A stretch of 64,000 nt of DNA from Desulfosarcina ovata subsp. ovata (lineage in GTDB: Bacteria > Desulfobacterota > Desulfobacteria > Desulfobacterales > Desulfosarcinaceae): positions 5,241,724 to 5,305,723 of the forward strand of contig NZ_AP021879.1 in the NCBI RefSeq assembly GCF_009689005.1, written 5' to 3'. The notes beneath the pieces were generated by a model, which worked only from the letters and a program-made list of their open reading frames with translations, was not told the origin of the DNA and made no database searches. Below, piece by piece: positions 1 through 8,564 of the stretch (position 1 is its first letter; the number at the start of each line of letters is the position of its first letter). The position numbers and the translations under genes were made by a program.

Positions 1-258
1 CTGCTATTGGGCGGACTGCCCTGCGGGCTCTCTTACGCGGCGTTTGCCAAGGCCCTTGCCGCCGCCCGGATTTTCGCCGGCGGCAGTGCCGGCCTGGTTT
101 TCGGTTTGGGCACCCTGCCGGGGCTGCTGGCAGTGGGGGCCGGGGCCGGGCTTTTGTTGAACCGCTACCGCCGCCCGGCCGATCTCATGGCCGGTGTGCT
201 CATGCTCGGCATGGCCGCTGCCCTGCTGGTACGGGTGGTGGCCTTCATGGGCGCATGA
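1..258 (+). CDS. TauE/SafE- or DsbD-like membrane permease, C-terminal fragment
   Basis: This is the 3' part of a gene whose start lies left of the window; the frame is open from base 1. The fragment is almost entirely hydrophobic and holds about three membrane segments. Near its beginning is a Gly-Leu-Pro-Cys-Gly-Leu-Ser-Tyr motif typical of the UreH/DsbD-like transmembrane family (often annotated sulfite exporter TauE/SafE or heavy-metal-associated permease). In that family the motif begins the second half of the protein and the conserved Cys may act in thiol or metal handling. Substrate and direction of transport cannot be decided from the fragment. Confidence 0.7.
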   Translation: MLLGGLPCGLSYAAFAKALAAARIFAGGSAGLVFGLGTLPGLLAVGAGAGLLLNRYRRPADLMAGVLMLGMAAALLVRVVAFMGA

Positions 259-267
259 ACAGCTCTT

Positions 268-412
268 GACGGATTCGTAAGAAGCCCGATATCGGCGCCT
301 GCGCGTATCCTTCGTCACTGCGGCGTACGCTCAGTACGCTGCCTACGGCACCCGCGATAGCGGTATTCTCAGGATTCGCAAGCCTTGATCTCGGGCTTCT
401 TACGAATCCGTC
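268..412. repeat. Inverted-repeat element R1 (MITE-like)
   Basis: Arms at 268-293 and 387-412 are inverted copies agreeing at 25 of 26 positions (core GGATTCGTAAGAAGCCCG). They enclose about 93 bases containing a second palindromic stretch around GCGTACGCTCAGTACGC. No coding frame is credible inside. It fills the gap between the permease gene and the convergent min operon. It could be a non-autonomous transposable element or a structured intergenic repeat; either way it would fold into a long hairpin if transcribed. Confidence 0.75.
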
Positions 413-451
413 TAATTTTAAAGGAACGATCAAATTCTTGTGCAGCCGTCC

Positions 452-724
452 TCAGGCAGGCCGCCGCCGACTTTTGGCCGAGATGATGGGCGTATTGAAG
501 ATCAGGGCCGACAGGTCGTTGTGCCGCGTGATGTCGAGTTTCAACTGGTCCTTGTCGATGACGAAATAGCGCGAGATAACCTCCACGAGCTCTTTCTGCA
601 TATTTTGCAGGATGTCATCGGATACTTCCAGGCGGTCGTAGACCAGCGCGAACTGCAGCCGCTTCTTGGCCGTATCCTTGCTGTTGTTCTTGCTGAATAT
701 TCTTTTTACCAAACCGTTTAGCAT
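452..724 (-). CDS. minE: Cell division topological specificity factor MinE
   Basis: MinE, 90 residues, the usual size. It stimulates the MinD ATPase at the membrane and drives pole-to-pole oscillation of MinCD. The N-terminal anti-MinCD segment contains the KKRLQFALVYDR stretch (about residues 20-31) that contacts MinD, followed by the topological specificity domain (VISRYFVIDKDQLKLDI). The start at 724 follows a GGGG-type ribosome site and lies 10 bases after the minD stop, so this is the last gene of a minCDE operon. A longer open frame extends upstream of this start but overlaps minD and is not MinE-like. Confidence 0.95.
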   Translation of the reverse strand: MLNGLVKRIFSKNNSKDTAKKRLQFALVYDRLEVSDDILQNMQKELVEVISRYFVIDKDQLKLDITRHNDLSALIFNTPIISAKSRRRPA

Positions 725-734
725 TGGATTTCCC

Positions 735-1535
735 CTATTTGCCGAAACCGATCTTCGATCCGATTTTTTTCCATAATGATTTGGACGTACTGGGAATTTC
801 AATGGGCAGGTCGGGCTGTCCGTTGAGGCGCATGGCAATCCGTTTAAACGCCTGCCCGGCCCTGGAATCGTTTTGCATGATCAGGGGAGTGCCGCTGTTG
901 GTGGCCACCACGACCTGATCATCCACTTCGACCAGTCCCACCAGATCGATGGAGAGCACATCGACCACATCCTGATGGCTCAGCATGTCTCCCCGTTCCA
1001 CCATGGCCGGCACAATACGGTTGATCAACAGCTTCGAGGGGATCTCCTTGGCGTACAACAGCCCGATGACCCGATCCGCATCGCGAACCGAGGAGACCTC
1101 GGGGGTGCAGACGATCACCGCTTCATCGGCGGCGGCCACGGCGTTTTCAAATCCCCGTTCGATGCCGGCCGGGCAGTCCATCAGGATAAAATCGAATTCC
1201 GTGCGCATCTTTTTGGAAATCCGGATCATATCCTGGGGGGTCAGGGCGTCCTTGTTGTCGCTCTGGGATGCCGGAATCAGGAACAGGTTGTCGATACGGC
1301 GGCTCTTGATGGCTGCCTGGGTCAGTTTGCATTTGCTCCGGGCGACATCGACAATATTGAAGACGATCCGGTTCTCTAACCCCATAACCACATCGAGGTT
1401 GCGCAAACCGATGTCCATATCCACCACGGCCACTTTCTTGCCCTCCATTGCCAGGGCGGCACCGATGGAAGCCGTCGCGGTGGTCTTGCCGACGCCGCCT
1501 TTCCCGGAAGATATCACGATGATTTTACCGTTCAC
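735..1535 (-). CDS. minD: Septum site-determining ATPase MinD
   Basis: MinD, 266 residues, full length for the family. It has the deviant Walker A motif GKGGVGKTT (residues 11-19) with the signature lysine, the switch region DMDIGLRNLD (39-48), and a C-terminal amphipathic membrane-targeting helix (SLWKKIGSKIGFGK) at the very end. The start is GTG at 1535, preceded by GAGGTGA at good spacing. It is the middle gene of minC-minD-minE, 47 bases after minC. Known role: ATP-dependent membrane recruitment of MinC to block FtsZ assembly away from midcell. Confidence 0.96.
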   Translation of the reverse strand: MNGKIIVISSGKGGVGKTTATASIGAALAMEGKKVAVVDMDIGLRNLDVVMGLENRIVFNIVDVARSKCKLTQAAIKSRRIDNLFLIPASQSDNKDALTPQDMIRISKKMRTEFDFILMDCPAGIERGFENAVAAADEAVIVCTPEVSSVRDADRVIGLLYAKEIPSKLLINRIVPAMVERGDMLSHQDVVDVLSIDLVGLVEVDDQVVVATNSGTPLIMQNDSRAGQAFKRIAMRLNGQPDLPIEIPSTSKSLWKKIGSKIGFGK

Positions 1536-1582
1536 GTTTCACCTCTGTTTTGTTTATTTCTGAACAGACAAAAAATAGGTCT

Positions 1583-2263
1583 TTATCGAACCACCGGCCA
1601 TGGCATCCGTTTGAACGGATTGGCCGACAGGTACGACTCGACGACAATGGCGCCGTCTTCGAGATGGGCGAACTCCGTCATGCCCTGGCCTTTGGCCGGC
1701 AGGCCGGCGGCCACGACGTTTCCGATCTTGACCTGAAGGGGGCGAAAATCGAGGGCCAGGATAATGGCCTCGTCGTTGTTCGGTTGGCCGGCCGCCGCCG
1801 TTCCCAGCAGGCTGCCGAGAACCAGGATGTCGCCGCCGGCGGTCAGGTCGCACCCGGGATTGACATCCCCCATGATAATCAGATGCTTCCGGGCACTCAC
1901 ACTCTGTCCCGAACGGACCCGCCCGGCCAGAACCAGGGTGTCTCTGCTGTGCTTGGCGATGGTGTTGTCCGAATTTTTCATTTTGAACCGTTTTTCTTCA
2001 TGCTTGGCTTTTTCCTTGGGCGCGACAATTTCTTTCAACTGATAGGTATTTTTCAGATACGTGTGGATCTGACGATAGCGATCATCGCTGTCCGGCGTCC
2101 CGGTATCCAGAACCACCCGTGTGGCGTGGGCCATGTGCCGCAAGGGGTCGAAGAGTTTTGCCAGATCTTCCTGGATCCGCTCGACAGGCGAGTCCGGAAG
2201 CACGGTTACCCAAAGGCTGTCACCGACACCCTTCATTCGTACGGATGATGTTTGTTCAATCAT
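1583..2263 (-). CDS. minC: Septum site-determining protein MinC
   Basis: MinC, 226 residues. An N-terminal domain (about 1-100) and a charged linker precede the C-terminal beta-helix domain (about 115-220). That domain contains the LAGRVRSGQSV and IIMGDVNPGCDLTAGGDILVLGSLLGTA-type turns diagnostic of MinC. MinC inhibits FtsZ polymerisation and is placed by MinD. It is the first gene of the operon; a candidate promoter with a perfect TTGACA lies about 95-125 bases upstream. No strong ribosome site is visible before the ATG at 2263. Confidence 0.93.
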   Translation of the reverse strand: MIEQTSSVRMKGVGDSLWVTVLPDSPVERIQEDLAKLFDPLRHMAHATRVVLDTGTPDSDDRYRQIHTYLKNTYQLKEIVAPKEKAKHEEKRFKMKNSDNTIAKHSRDTLVLAGRVRSGQSVSARKHLIIMGDVNPGCDLTAGGDILVLGSLLGTAAAGQPNNDEAIILALDFRPLQVKIGNVVAAGLPAKGQGMTEFAHLEDGAIVVESYLSANPFKRMPWPVVR

Positions 2264-2358
2264 TTTGGCTGGTTGTCAACTGTATCGTTAAATTCGTTCG
2301 TGGCTCAGATGGTGGATCAGCAGTGCCGGATAAGTGGGTTGACGATTATCATTGCCAT

Positions 2359-2388
2359 ACAATACTGAAAACATATCTTGTATGTCAA
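2359..2388 (-). promoter_or_regulatory. Candidate sigma-70 promoter for minCDE
   Basis: Read on the minus strand: TTGACA (2383-2388), an 18-base spacer, then TATTGT (2359-2364). It would start transcription near 2352 and give a leader of about 90 bases before minC. The -35 is consensus and the -10 matches 4 of 6. No competing signal is seen closer to the gene. Confidence 0.5.
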
Positions 2389-2425
2389 GTTTGAAAATAC
2401 ACCCATATATGGTGGGGTCCTGAGA

Positions 2426-3271
2426 CTAAGCTGCCAATCCCGCTTCTTTCAGAATGGGCAGCAGATACTCCAGGCTCTGCCGGCCGGCTTCCTCCGGGCG
2501 GTCGGTGTACGGATAGAGTTCGAGACTCATGTCGTAACGATAACCGCACTGCTTGATGGCCCGGAGCACCGCCGGAAAGTCGATGGCGCCCAGGCCGGCG
2601 ATAAGGTGGTTGTGCTCACGGGTGGGGGCGATGTCTTCGATATGGATATGCCCGATCCAGGGAAACAGTTCTTCGAAAGCCGAGGCCGGGTCCTCGCCGG
2701 CACAGAAGAAATGGCCGATGTCGAAATTGATCCCCACGATCGGCGCCTGGATCTCCGCCACGAAGGGTTTGATCTCGGCGGTGCGCTCCATGAGAAGATT
2801 CGGCTCCGGTTCGATGAGCAGCCGCACGTCGAGTTCCTCGGCCCTGGGGATGACCTGATCCATGCCGGCGTGAAACAGGCGCAGGGCTTCCTGACGGGTC
2901 ATTCCCGCCGGCAGCGGCCCGCCCGGCGGTACGGAGATGTTGGCGCAGCCGATGCGGGAAGCGATGTCGAGACAGGCCAGGGTATGGTCCACGCGGATTT
3001 TTCGACGCTCGGCCTCCGGTTCGATCCAGGACGGGAGATAGGTGTCGCCCACGGCGAAGAGCGTAAAACTGTTCAGGTTGGTGGGCGTCAGACCGTTTTT
3101 CTCAAGGGCGGCCTTGACCTCGGCCAGCCTGGCCGCATCGTACTCGGGCGGGTAGAGGTGGGGCTGGTCGCACATGATTTCCACACCGGCGAACCCCAGC
3201 CGGGCGATGCGGTCGAATGAATCCAACAGCGGGAATTTTACGAAGGCGTTGGTACTGTAGCCGAAAATCAT
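2426..3271 (-). CDS. Sugar phosphate isomerase/epimerase (xylose isomerase-like TIM barrel)
   Basis: A 281-residue AP-endonuclease-2/xylose-isomerase-like TIM barrel protein. Metal-site residues are visible as Glu in LIEPEPN, Asp and His in NFDIGHFF, His in IGHIHIEDI and Glu in MSLELYPY. The start at 3271 (MIFGYSTNAF) has an AAAGG site 10 bases upstream; the open frame continues upstream but into low-quality sequence. It lies 52 bases after the inositol-3-phosphate synthase gene on the same strand, so the two are probably co-transcribed. A role in processing an inositol- or keto-sugar-derived compound is inferred. A synthase plus TIM-barrel pairing of this kind recalls ebo-type clusters, but no prenyltransferase or dehydroquinate-synthase-like gene is adjacent. 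Confidence 0.85.
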   Translation of the reverse strand: MIFGYSTNAFVKFPLLDSFDRIARLGFAGVEIMCDQPHLYPPEYDAARLAEVKAALEKNGLTPTNLNSFTLFAVGDTYLPSWIEPEAERRKIRVDHTLACLDIASRIGCANISVPPGGPLPAGMTRQEALRLFHAGMDQVIPRAEELDVRLLIEPEPNLLMERTAEIKPFVAEIQAPIVGINFDIGHFFCAGEDPASAFEELFPWIGHIHIEDIAPTREHNHLIAGLGAIDFPAVLRAIKQCGYRYDMSLELYPYTDRPEEAGRQSLEYLLPILKEAGLAA

Positions 3272-3323
3272 AGGAGCGGAGCCTTTCTTTTCGCGAGCAT
3301 GGGGATCGCACCGCCAATGCTTG

Positions 3324-4508
3324 TTATTTACCACCGTCGGGTGATTCGTCGATGCGGCGGTTGATTTTTGCTTCCAACCGGTCAAGGGCGGCCAACTGGT
3401 CCGCAAAGGTCAGCGGCGCGTCGCCGCCGACCGGCTTTTTAAAGAAGAATGCCAGATCGGGAACCGGTCCGCCCATGCCGGCCACCTGCAACGCCGCGGC
3501 CCAGCGCGCCAGATCCAGGGCCATGGGGGCCGCCAGGATGGAATCCCGGCCCTGCAGGTTGAGACGCAGGCTCATGGGCATCCCGAAAATGCCCTTCACA
3601 TCGATGACGTCCCAGGCTTCCTTGGCGTCCCCCCGGGGCGGGTAGTAGTCGATGTGTACCTTGTGGGTGGAACGGCCGTATTGCTCGCCTACCGGGTATC
3701 CGAGAAGATCGTCCAGGAGGCGGGTTTTGTTGTTCAGCTTGCCGCAGGCACGCTCCGGGTCCATCAGATTGAGCCCGTCGGCATTGCCCAGGATGTTGAG
3801 GCTGTACCATCCGTCCACGTAAAGCCCGCGGGCCTTCAGCGCGGATGCCAGCACCACCTTGAAATAGGTCTGGCCGGTTTTGCCGTCGCGGCCGGCCATG
3901 GGGGTGCCGTTTTCACGGGCCTGGTCGACGATGGCCGGCAGTTCGACGGTGTTGGGACTGAAGTTGACCACCGGGATGCCGGCTTCGACGGCTGCGGCCA
4001 CGTAGGCCAGGTCCGGCAACAGTGCCCCGGCGTCCTCTTCCAGGAGCATTGCCATATCCGTGTAGCGTGAGGGATCGGCCAGGTCGCAGGCGGCAGGCAG
4101 CAGGTTGAGCAACACCGGACGGGCGTGCGGCCAGCGGTTGCGGCAGCGCACAATATCCGCAGTGATCCGGGCGACCTGGTCGCCGACGCGGCCGGTGGCC
4201 GGTGGTGCGCTGAACGCCGGCAGACGGTCCAGCATGGGCGCATGGGGCTGCCAGATCCCCTCCGGCAACACGCCGTGGCGCCCGATTGCGGTGGTGATCG
4301 TCTCGGTTGAGAGGTCCCATCCGGCCATGGTCACCTGCGGGCATTGGCCAAGGGCGCTGAATTTGCCGGCCGTGGTGAGTCCGGGAACGATCAGATCGGG
4401 GGCGGTCTGCATGGCGGCCATCGCTGTGGCGAGGGTGGTGCCGATGGCGCCTTTGATACCGGCGACGAGCAGCAGCATCTGTGGAGAATCGTCGGGCGTT
4501 TGGTCCAT
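3324..4508 (-). CDS. Inositol-3-phosphate synthase
   Basis: A 394-residue member of the myo-inositol-1-phosphate synthase family, which converts glucose 6-phosphate to 1L-myo-inositol 1-phosphate in an NAD-dependent internal redox cycle. The N-terminal Rossmann region has GIKGAIGTT (about residues 18-26). The catalytic region carries VNFSPNT, the near-invariant AGRDGKTGQT and YSLNILGNADG, followed by a lysine-containing NNKTRLLDD segment. The C-terminus is shorter than in eukaryotic enzymes, typical of the prokaryotic type. The likely product supplies inositol lipids or compatible solutes. Two CDP-alcohol phosphotransferase domains are encoded 13 kb away, but a link is only inference. Confidence 0.9.
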   Translation of the reverse strand: MDQTPDDSPQMLLLVAGIKGAIGTTLATAMAAMQTAPDLIVPGLTTAGKFSALGQCPQVTMAGWDLSTETITTAIGRHGVLPEGIWQPHAPMLDRLPAFSAPPATGRVGDQVARITADIVRCRNRWPHARPVLLNLLPAACDLADPSRYTDMAMLLEEDAGALLPDLAYVAAAVEAGIPVVNFSPNTVELPAIVDQARENGTPMAGRDGKTGQTYFKVVLASALKARGLYVDGWYSLNILGNADGLNLMDPERACGKLNNKTRLLDDLLGYPVGEQYGRSTHKVHIDYYPPRGDAKEAWDVIDVKGIFGMPMSLRLNLQGRDSILAAPMALDLARWAAALQVAGMGGPVPDLAFFFKKPVGGDAPLTFADQLAALDRLEAKINRRIDESPDGGK

Positions 4509-4688
4509 GGTTATCCACTTTCCTTAAGTGAGACGTCGATTCGAGCGGAGAGATAAACGCTCGCACCATAAAAGGAAGCACCGGCAAAGTCAAGCCGGCG
4601 CTGGAGCGGTTCCAGGGTGACCACATGTAACCTTGGTATGTGATGTGCTTTACAGGACGATCGCGTACGGATCGTTACGATGATCCAA

Positions 4689-4865
4689 ATCGAAATCGGG
4701 ATCGCTATCGAAATCGAAAAGAAATGGGGCGTAGGCATGCAGACGGGATGTTTGGCGACTTGCGGTCAATGGTCATCGGCGCCATGGGAAACTGGGAACC
4801 GTCTAGCGCCCTTTTGTCAACCCGTGATTTCAATATACATCGTCGATTTCGATCCCGATTTCGAT
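4689..4865. repeat. Inverted repeat in the iorA upstream region
   Basis: The arm at 4689-4716 (ATCGAAATCGGGATCG followed by a second ATCGAAATCG) is the inverted counterpart of 4844-4865. The arms enclose about 127 bases without a convincing coding frame. The rest of this 490-base gap between the inositol synthase start and iorA holds only the short repeat at 4874-4892 and, presumably, the iorA promoter, which I could not pin down. Confidence 0.55.
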
Positions 4866-4873
4866 AAACTTGA

Positions 4874-4892
4874 GTTACATGCGATTGCCCTG
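4874..4892 (+). repeat. Dispersed short repeat, copy 1
   Basis: The 19-base motif GTTACATGCGATTGCCCTG occurs here. Exact or near copies occur near 20645-20660 (inverted), 20994-21008, 55389-55406 (inverted) and 55525-55542. At the two other loci the copies form inverted pairs, so this could be one end of a small inverted-repeat element whose partner is lost or decayed. Confidence 0.5.
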
Positions 4893-4998
4893 TCCGGTCA
4901 AACCACCACTCTCGACTTTTGCGACAATTCCGTGTAATAGCCAGATACCCCGTTATCCCAATGCGGGATGATGATTTCCTGACAAAATCGAGGCAGAA

Positions 4999-6819
4999 AT
5001 GAACCAGGCAGAAAACAAAGCGCTCATGATGGGCAACGAGGCCATCGCCCGCGGGTTGGTCGAAAATGGCTGCAGCGTGGCGACGGCCTACCCGGGAACC
5101 CCGTCATCGGAAATCCTTTCGTCCGTTGCAATGTATCGACGGCAGTTGGGTATCGACATGCATACCCAATGGGCGGTCAATGAGAAGATCGCTTTTGAAA
5201 TCGCCTACGCCGGCAGCCAGGCCGGCCTGCGAACGGCGGTGAGCATGAAACAGGTGGGACTGAACGTGGCCTCGGATCCGTTGATGAGCGCCGCCTACAT
5301 GGGTTGCGTCGGTGGATTCATTATCATCAGTGCCGATGATCCCGGCCCGCACTCCTCCCAGACCGAGCAGGACAGCCGCATGTTGGCCGTGATGGCCAAG
5401 ATTCCCGTGCTTGACCCCGATTCCCCCGGTCAGGCCAAGGCGATGGTCGGCATGGCCTATGACCTTTCCGAAACGTTCAAGACCCCGGTGATGCTGCGGC
5501 CCACCACCCGGGTGTGCCATTCCCGCCAGGATGTGCAGCCCGGCGACATTCCGGTTTCAACCCGGCAGCCCGATTTCAAAAAAGACCCGCTGCGCTGGGC
5601 GGCCACGCCCAAATTCCGTTACCAATTGCACCTTGAACTGGAAGCCAAGCTGGCCGACATCGCCAGGCAAACGGCCACCGCCCCGCTGTTGCGCAACCCC
5701 CAGGCCGGCGGACGGCAGGCGGTGGTCGCCAGTGGGGTGGCCGCCGCTTACACGGCGGAAGCCTTAAACGATCTTGGCTTGTGGGAGCGCCTGCCCTTCT
5801 ATCAGGTGCTGCAGCCGTTTCCCCTGCACACCGATTTCATGAAACAGTTGCTGGCCAACCATGACGACGTGCTGATCCTGGAGGAGTCCACCGGCATCAT
5901 CGAGATGCAACTGGCCGATCACCGGCGAGTCAAGGGCAAGCTGAACCATGTGGTTCCGCGGGTGGGTGAACTGCTGCCTGAAAAAGTCGAGCGGTTGCTG
6001 GCCGACTTCACCGGCCAGGCGGTCACCATCCCGGAGCTGCCCCCAGCCCCGGGCCGGCGGCCGACCCTGTGTGCCGGCTGCCCCCACCGGGCCAGTTTTT
6101 TCGCCATCAAGAAAGCGGCGCCGCGGGGCATCTACACCAGCGATATCGGCTGTTACACCCTGGGGCTCAACCTGGAGGCGGTGGACACGGTGCTTTGCAT
6201 GGGGGCCGCCATCAGCCAGGCCGCCGGCTTTTACCATGCCTACCGCAATGCCGAGAAACGGCCCGATGTGGTAGCCACCATCGGTGACTCGACTTTTTTT
6301 CACGCCGGTTTGCCGGCCCTCATCGACGCGGTGAACCACAATGTCCGTTTCGTACTGGTGATTTTGGACAACCGTACCACGGCCATGACCGGCAGCCAGC
6401 CCACACCGGCCACGGGTACCGGTGTCAGCGGCGAGGCACTGGTCAAAGTGGATATGGAGACCCTGATCAAGGGCTGTGGGGTGGAATTTCTGGAGGTCGG
6501 CGATCCCTATGACCTGGCAAATTTCACCGCCATGGTCAAAAAGGCGGTGGCCTTCAGCCGCAGCCACGGACCGGCCGTGGTCATTGCCCGCCATCCATGC
6601 ATCATCGACCTCTCGCGCCAGGGAAAGGGTACCGATCCAGTCAGGGTAACCGTCAACGATGACTGCGACGGCTGCGGCTACTGCCTGCAGCACTTCGAAT
6701 GCCCGGCCCTGGTCGCCGTGGACGATGGCGCCCGCACGGCCGTGGATCCGTTGATTTGCACCGGATGCGGGGTGTGTCTCAACGTATGCCCCAAAGGGGC
6801 CATCGTGGCAGACAGGTAG
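4999..6819 (+). CDS. iorA: Indolepyruvate ferredoxin oxidoreductase, alpha subunit
   Basis: IorA, 606 residues, full length. It oxidatively decarboxylates aryl pyruvates (from Trp, Phe, Tyr transamination) to aryl-acyl-CoA and reduces ferredoxin, or runs in reverse. An N-terminal pyrimidine-binding domain (AYPGTPSSE) is followed by a thiamine-diphosphate domain with DIGCYTLG and GDSTFFHAG...DNRTTAMTG. Two C-terminal 4Fe-4S clusters are visible (CDGCGYCLQHFEC and CTGCGVCLNVCPKG). The start at 4999 has a GAGGCAG site. iorB follows after 139 bases on the same strand. Confidence 0.95.
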   Translation: MNQAENKALMMGNEAIARGLVENGCSVATAYPGTPSSEILSSVAMYRRQLGIDMHTQWAVNEKIAFEIAYAGSQAGLRTAVSMKQVGLNVASDPLMSAAYMGCVGGFIIISADDPGPHSSQTEQDSRMLAVMAKIPVLDPDSPGQAKAMVGMAYDLSETFKTPVMLRPTTRVCHSRQDVQPGDIPVSTRQPDFKKDPLRWAATPKFRYQLHLELEAKLADIARQTATAPLLRNPQAGGRQAVVASGVAAAYTAEALNDLGLWERLPFYQVLQPFPLHTDFMKQLLANHDDVLILEESTGIIEMQLADHRRVKGKLNHVVPRVGELLPEKVERLLADFTGQAVTIPELPPAPGRRPTLCAGCPHRASFFAIKKAAPRGIYTSDIGCYTLGLNLEAVDTVLCMGAAISQAAGFYHAYRNAEKRPDVVATIGDSTFFHAGLPALIDAVNHNVRFVLVILDNRTTAMTGSQPTPATGTGVSGEALVKVDMETLIKGCGVEFLEVGDPYDLANFTAMVKKAVAFSRSHGPAVVIARHPCIIDLSRQGKGTDPVRVTVNDDCDGCGYCLQHFECPALVAVDDGARTAVDPLICTGCGVCLNVCPKGAIVADR

Positions 6820-6867
6820 ATCTCGGCATCGACCAGGGCGACCGCATTTGAAATGGATGAGTGTCAA

Positions 6868-6935
6868 ATGCCAACATCCAAATGTCAATTGAAGGATAAA
6901 ATCGATTAAATTGGACAGAATTCCACACATTCGAG
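6868..6935. repeat. Dispersed intergenic repeat E, copy 1 (between iorA and iorB)
   Basis: The iorA-iorB gap holds a sequence that recurs inverted at about 20700-20757. Both share ATCCAAATGTCAATTGAAGG, and then further matching blocks (ATCGATTA..., GGACAGAAT.CCAC.CATT) with small differences. No coding potential is seen. At the second copy the homology is interrupted by a 163-base element (repeat A, copy 2), so this site resembles the uninterrupted form. Confidence 0.5.
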
Positions 6936-6958
6936 CAGACGGGAAATCGAGATAAATC

Positions 6959-7516
6959 ATGAAATCAGAAACAACCTGTCAGATTGTGATCAGTGGTGTG
7001 GGTGGCCAGGGGGTCTTGTTCGTCACCCGCCTGTTGGCCGAGGCCGCCATCGCCAAAGGCCTTCCGGTGTATACATCGGAAACCCACGGCATGGCCCAGC
7101 GGGGGGGGACGGTCATTTCCCATCTCAAGGTGGGGCCGTTCGCCAGCCCCCTGATCAATCCCGGCCGGGCCGACGGACTGATCGCCATGAAAGCCGAAAG
7201 CCTCGCTCAGCACGGGGGGTACCTCAACCCCGCCGGGTGGGCGGCGGTCAATGGGCCAGCCCCCACCGAAAACCGATCTTCACCACAGGCATTTTTCATC
7301 GATGCGGATCACTTGGCCGGCGAAATGGGCAACCCGAGGGCCGTCAACCTGATCATGCTGGGTTTTTTCCTGGCCCGCACCGTGTCCAACCCACCGGGGC
7401 CCCCGCCGTTCTATTGCAACTTAGACGACATCGGCGCCGTTTTGCAAAAACGACTCAGCAAAAACCCCCAGTTGCTGGCGGCGTCCATGGCCGCCCTTGG
7501 GAGCGGAGCGAAATAA
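6959..7516 (+). CDS. iorB: Indolepyruvate ferredoxin oxidoreductase, beta subunit
   Basis: IorB, 185 residues, the gamma-domain partner of IorA. The N-terminus VISGVGGQGVLFVTRLLAEAA carries the family's Gly-rich motif, followed by the conserved ETHGMAQRGGTVISHLK segment. It forms the alpha-beta complex that binds CoA and channels electrons to ferredoxin. The start is ATG at 6959. The next gene starts 4 bases after its stop and is likely co-transcribed. Confidence 0.94.
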   Translation: MKSETTCQIVISGVGGQGVLFVTRLLAEAAIAKGLPVYTSETHGMAQRGGTVISHLKVGPFASPLINPGRADGLIAMKAESLAQHGGYLNPAGWAAVNGPAPTENRSSPQAFFIDADHLAGEMGNPRAVNLIMLGFFLARTVSNPPGPPPFYCNLDDIGAVLQKRLSKNPQLLAASMAALGSGAK

Positions 7517-7520
7517 GGCT

Positions 7521-8564
7521 ATGGTGGATCATTCCGGAACCGGTAGAGACAAGTACCTGACCCTCTTTGAGAGCCTGCAGTTCCCCGTCGCCCTGTTGGA
7601 TAAAGACTGCCGCATCGATGCCATGAACAGTGCCTGGAAAAACTTATTCAGGGATGCATCCCATGCCGGTGCCGGCAACGATACGGAAAGCCGGCCCCAT
7701 ACTTTGGCAACCTGGATATCCGACGACGTCAGAGGGTTCGTATCCAGTGGCAGGGATGAAGACGTGATTGAGAAGCGGGTGGAAACGGTCGCGGGCAAAC
7801 GGCATCTTTCCGTTAAACTCAAACGTATGCCCGATGTCGGCGACACGTTCAGCGGCTGCGTGATTGTACTGGACGATATCACACGGCAAAAGAAGACTGA
7901 GTTGGCGCTTCAGGAAACCACCATCTGGCTCACCAAGATGTTCAACGCCCTGGAAGAAGCCGTTTTCATCGGCACCTCACAAGGCATGATTGTAAACGCC
8001 AACAGGGCCGCCCGGCGAATTTTCGGATATGCCCTGGAAGATCTGAAAAACCAGACCACGGAATTGCTGCACGTGGATCATGAACATTTTATGGCTTTCA
8101 ACACACGATTAAAAGAAGAGCTGACCAAGGGGGAAAGCACCACGATTGAGTATGTGGCCAGACGCAAAAACGGTGAGGTCTTTCCCGTCATCGCCAATGT
8201 TACCCGGCTGAAGCGGGAAGATAATAAAACCCTGGGCATTGTCAGTATCCTGCGAGACATTTCCGCCATCAAAATGGCCGAAGAGGCCGCCCGTGACAGT
8301 GAACGGCTCCAGGGGGCACTGGAACTGGCCGGGGCCGTCTGCCACGACATGAATCAGCCGCTGATGGCGATTACCGGCTACGCGGAACTTCTTTTGATGG
8401 AATGCTGCTAGGCAGATCCACAATACCCCAGACTGAAAAAAATCATGGAACAGGTGGATAAGGTGGGCGGCATTACCCGCAAACTGATGCACGTCACCCG
8501 TTACAAGACCAAAATCTATCTGGACCAGCAGATCATTGACATCGACCAATCTTCCGATCGGTGA
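7521..8564 (+). pseudogene. PAS-domain sensor histidine kinase, interrupted by an in-frame TAG
   Basis: The frame starts at ATG 7521, 4 bases after iorB, with AAGG upstream. It encodes two PAS domains (about residues 8-120 and 128-255) and a dimerisation/phosphoacceptor helix with CHDMNQPLMAITGYAELLL. A TAG stop at 8409-8411 cuts the helix. The same frame then continues with clearly homologous sequence (DPQYPRLKKIMEQVD, GGITRKLMHVTRYKT, QIIDID) to TGA at 8562-8564, so the stop is a nonsense mutation or is read through. No ATPase domain follows; related short proteins may naturally lack it. The TAG-terminated product would be 296 residues with an incomplete DHp domain. Confidence 0.75.

Noticed and set aside
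268-412. Possible CRISPR or tandem repeat array
   Set aside because: There is one inverted pair only, no regularly spaced direct repeats and no cas genes.
8409-8411. Pyrrolysine or other programmed read-through of TAG in the PAS kinase
   Set aside because: No pyl genes or read-through element are visible and the downstream end is itself damaged, so a nonsense mutation is simpler; kept only as an alternative.
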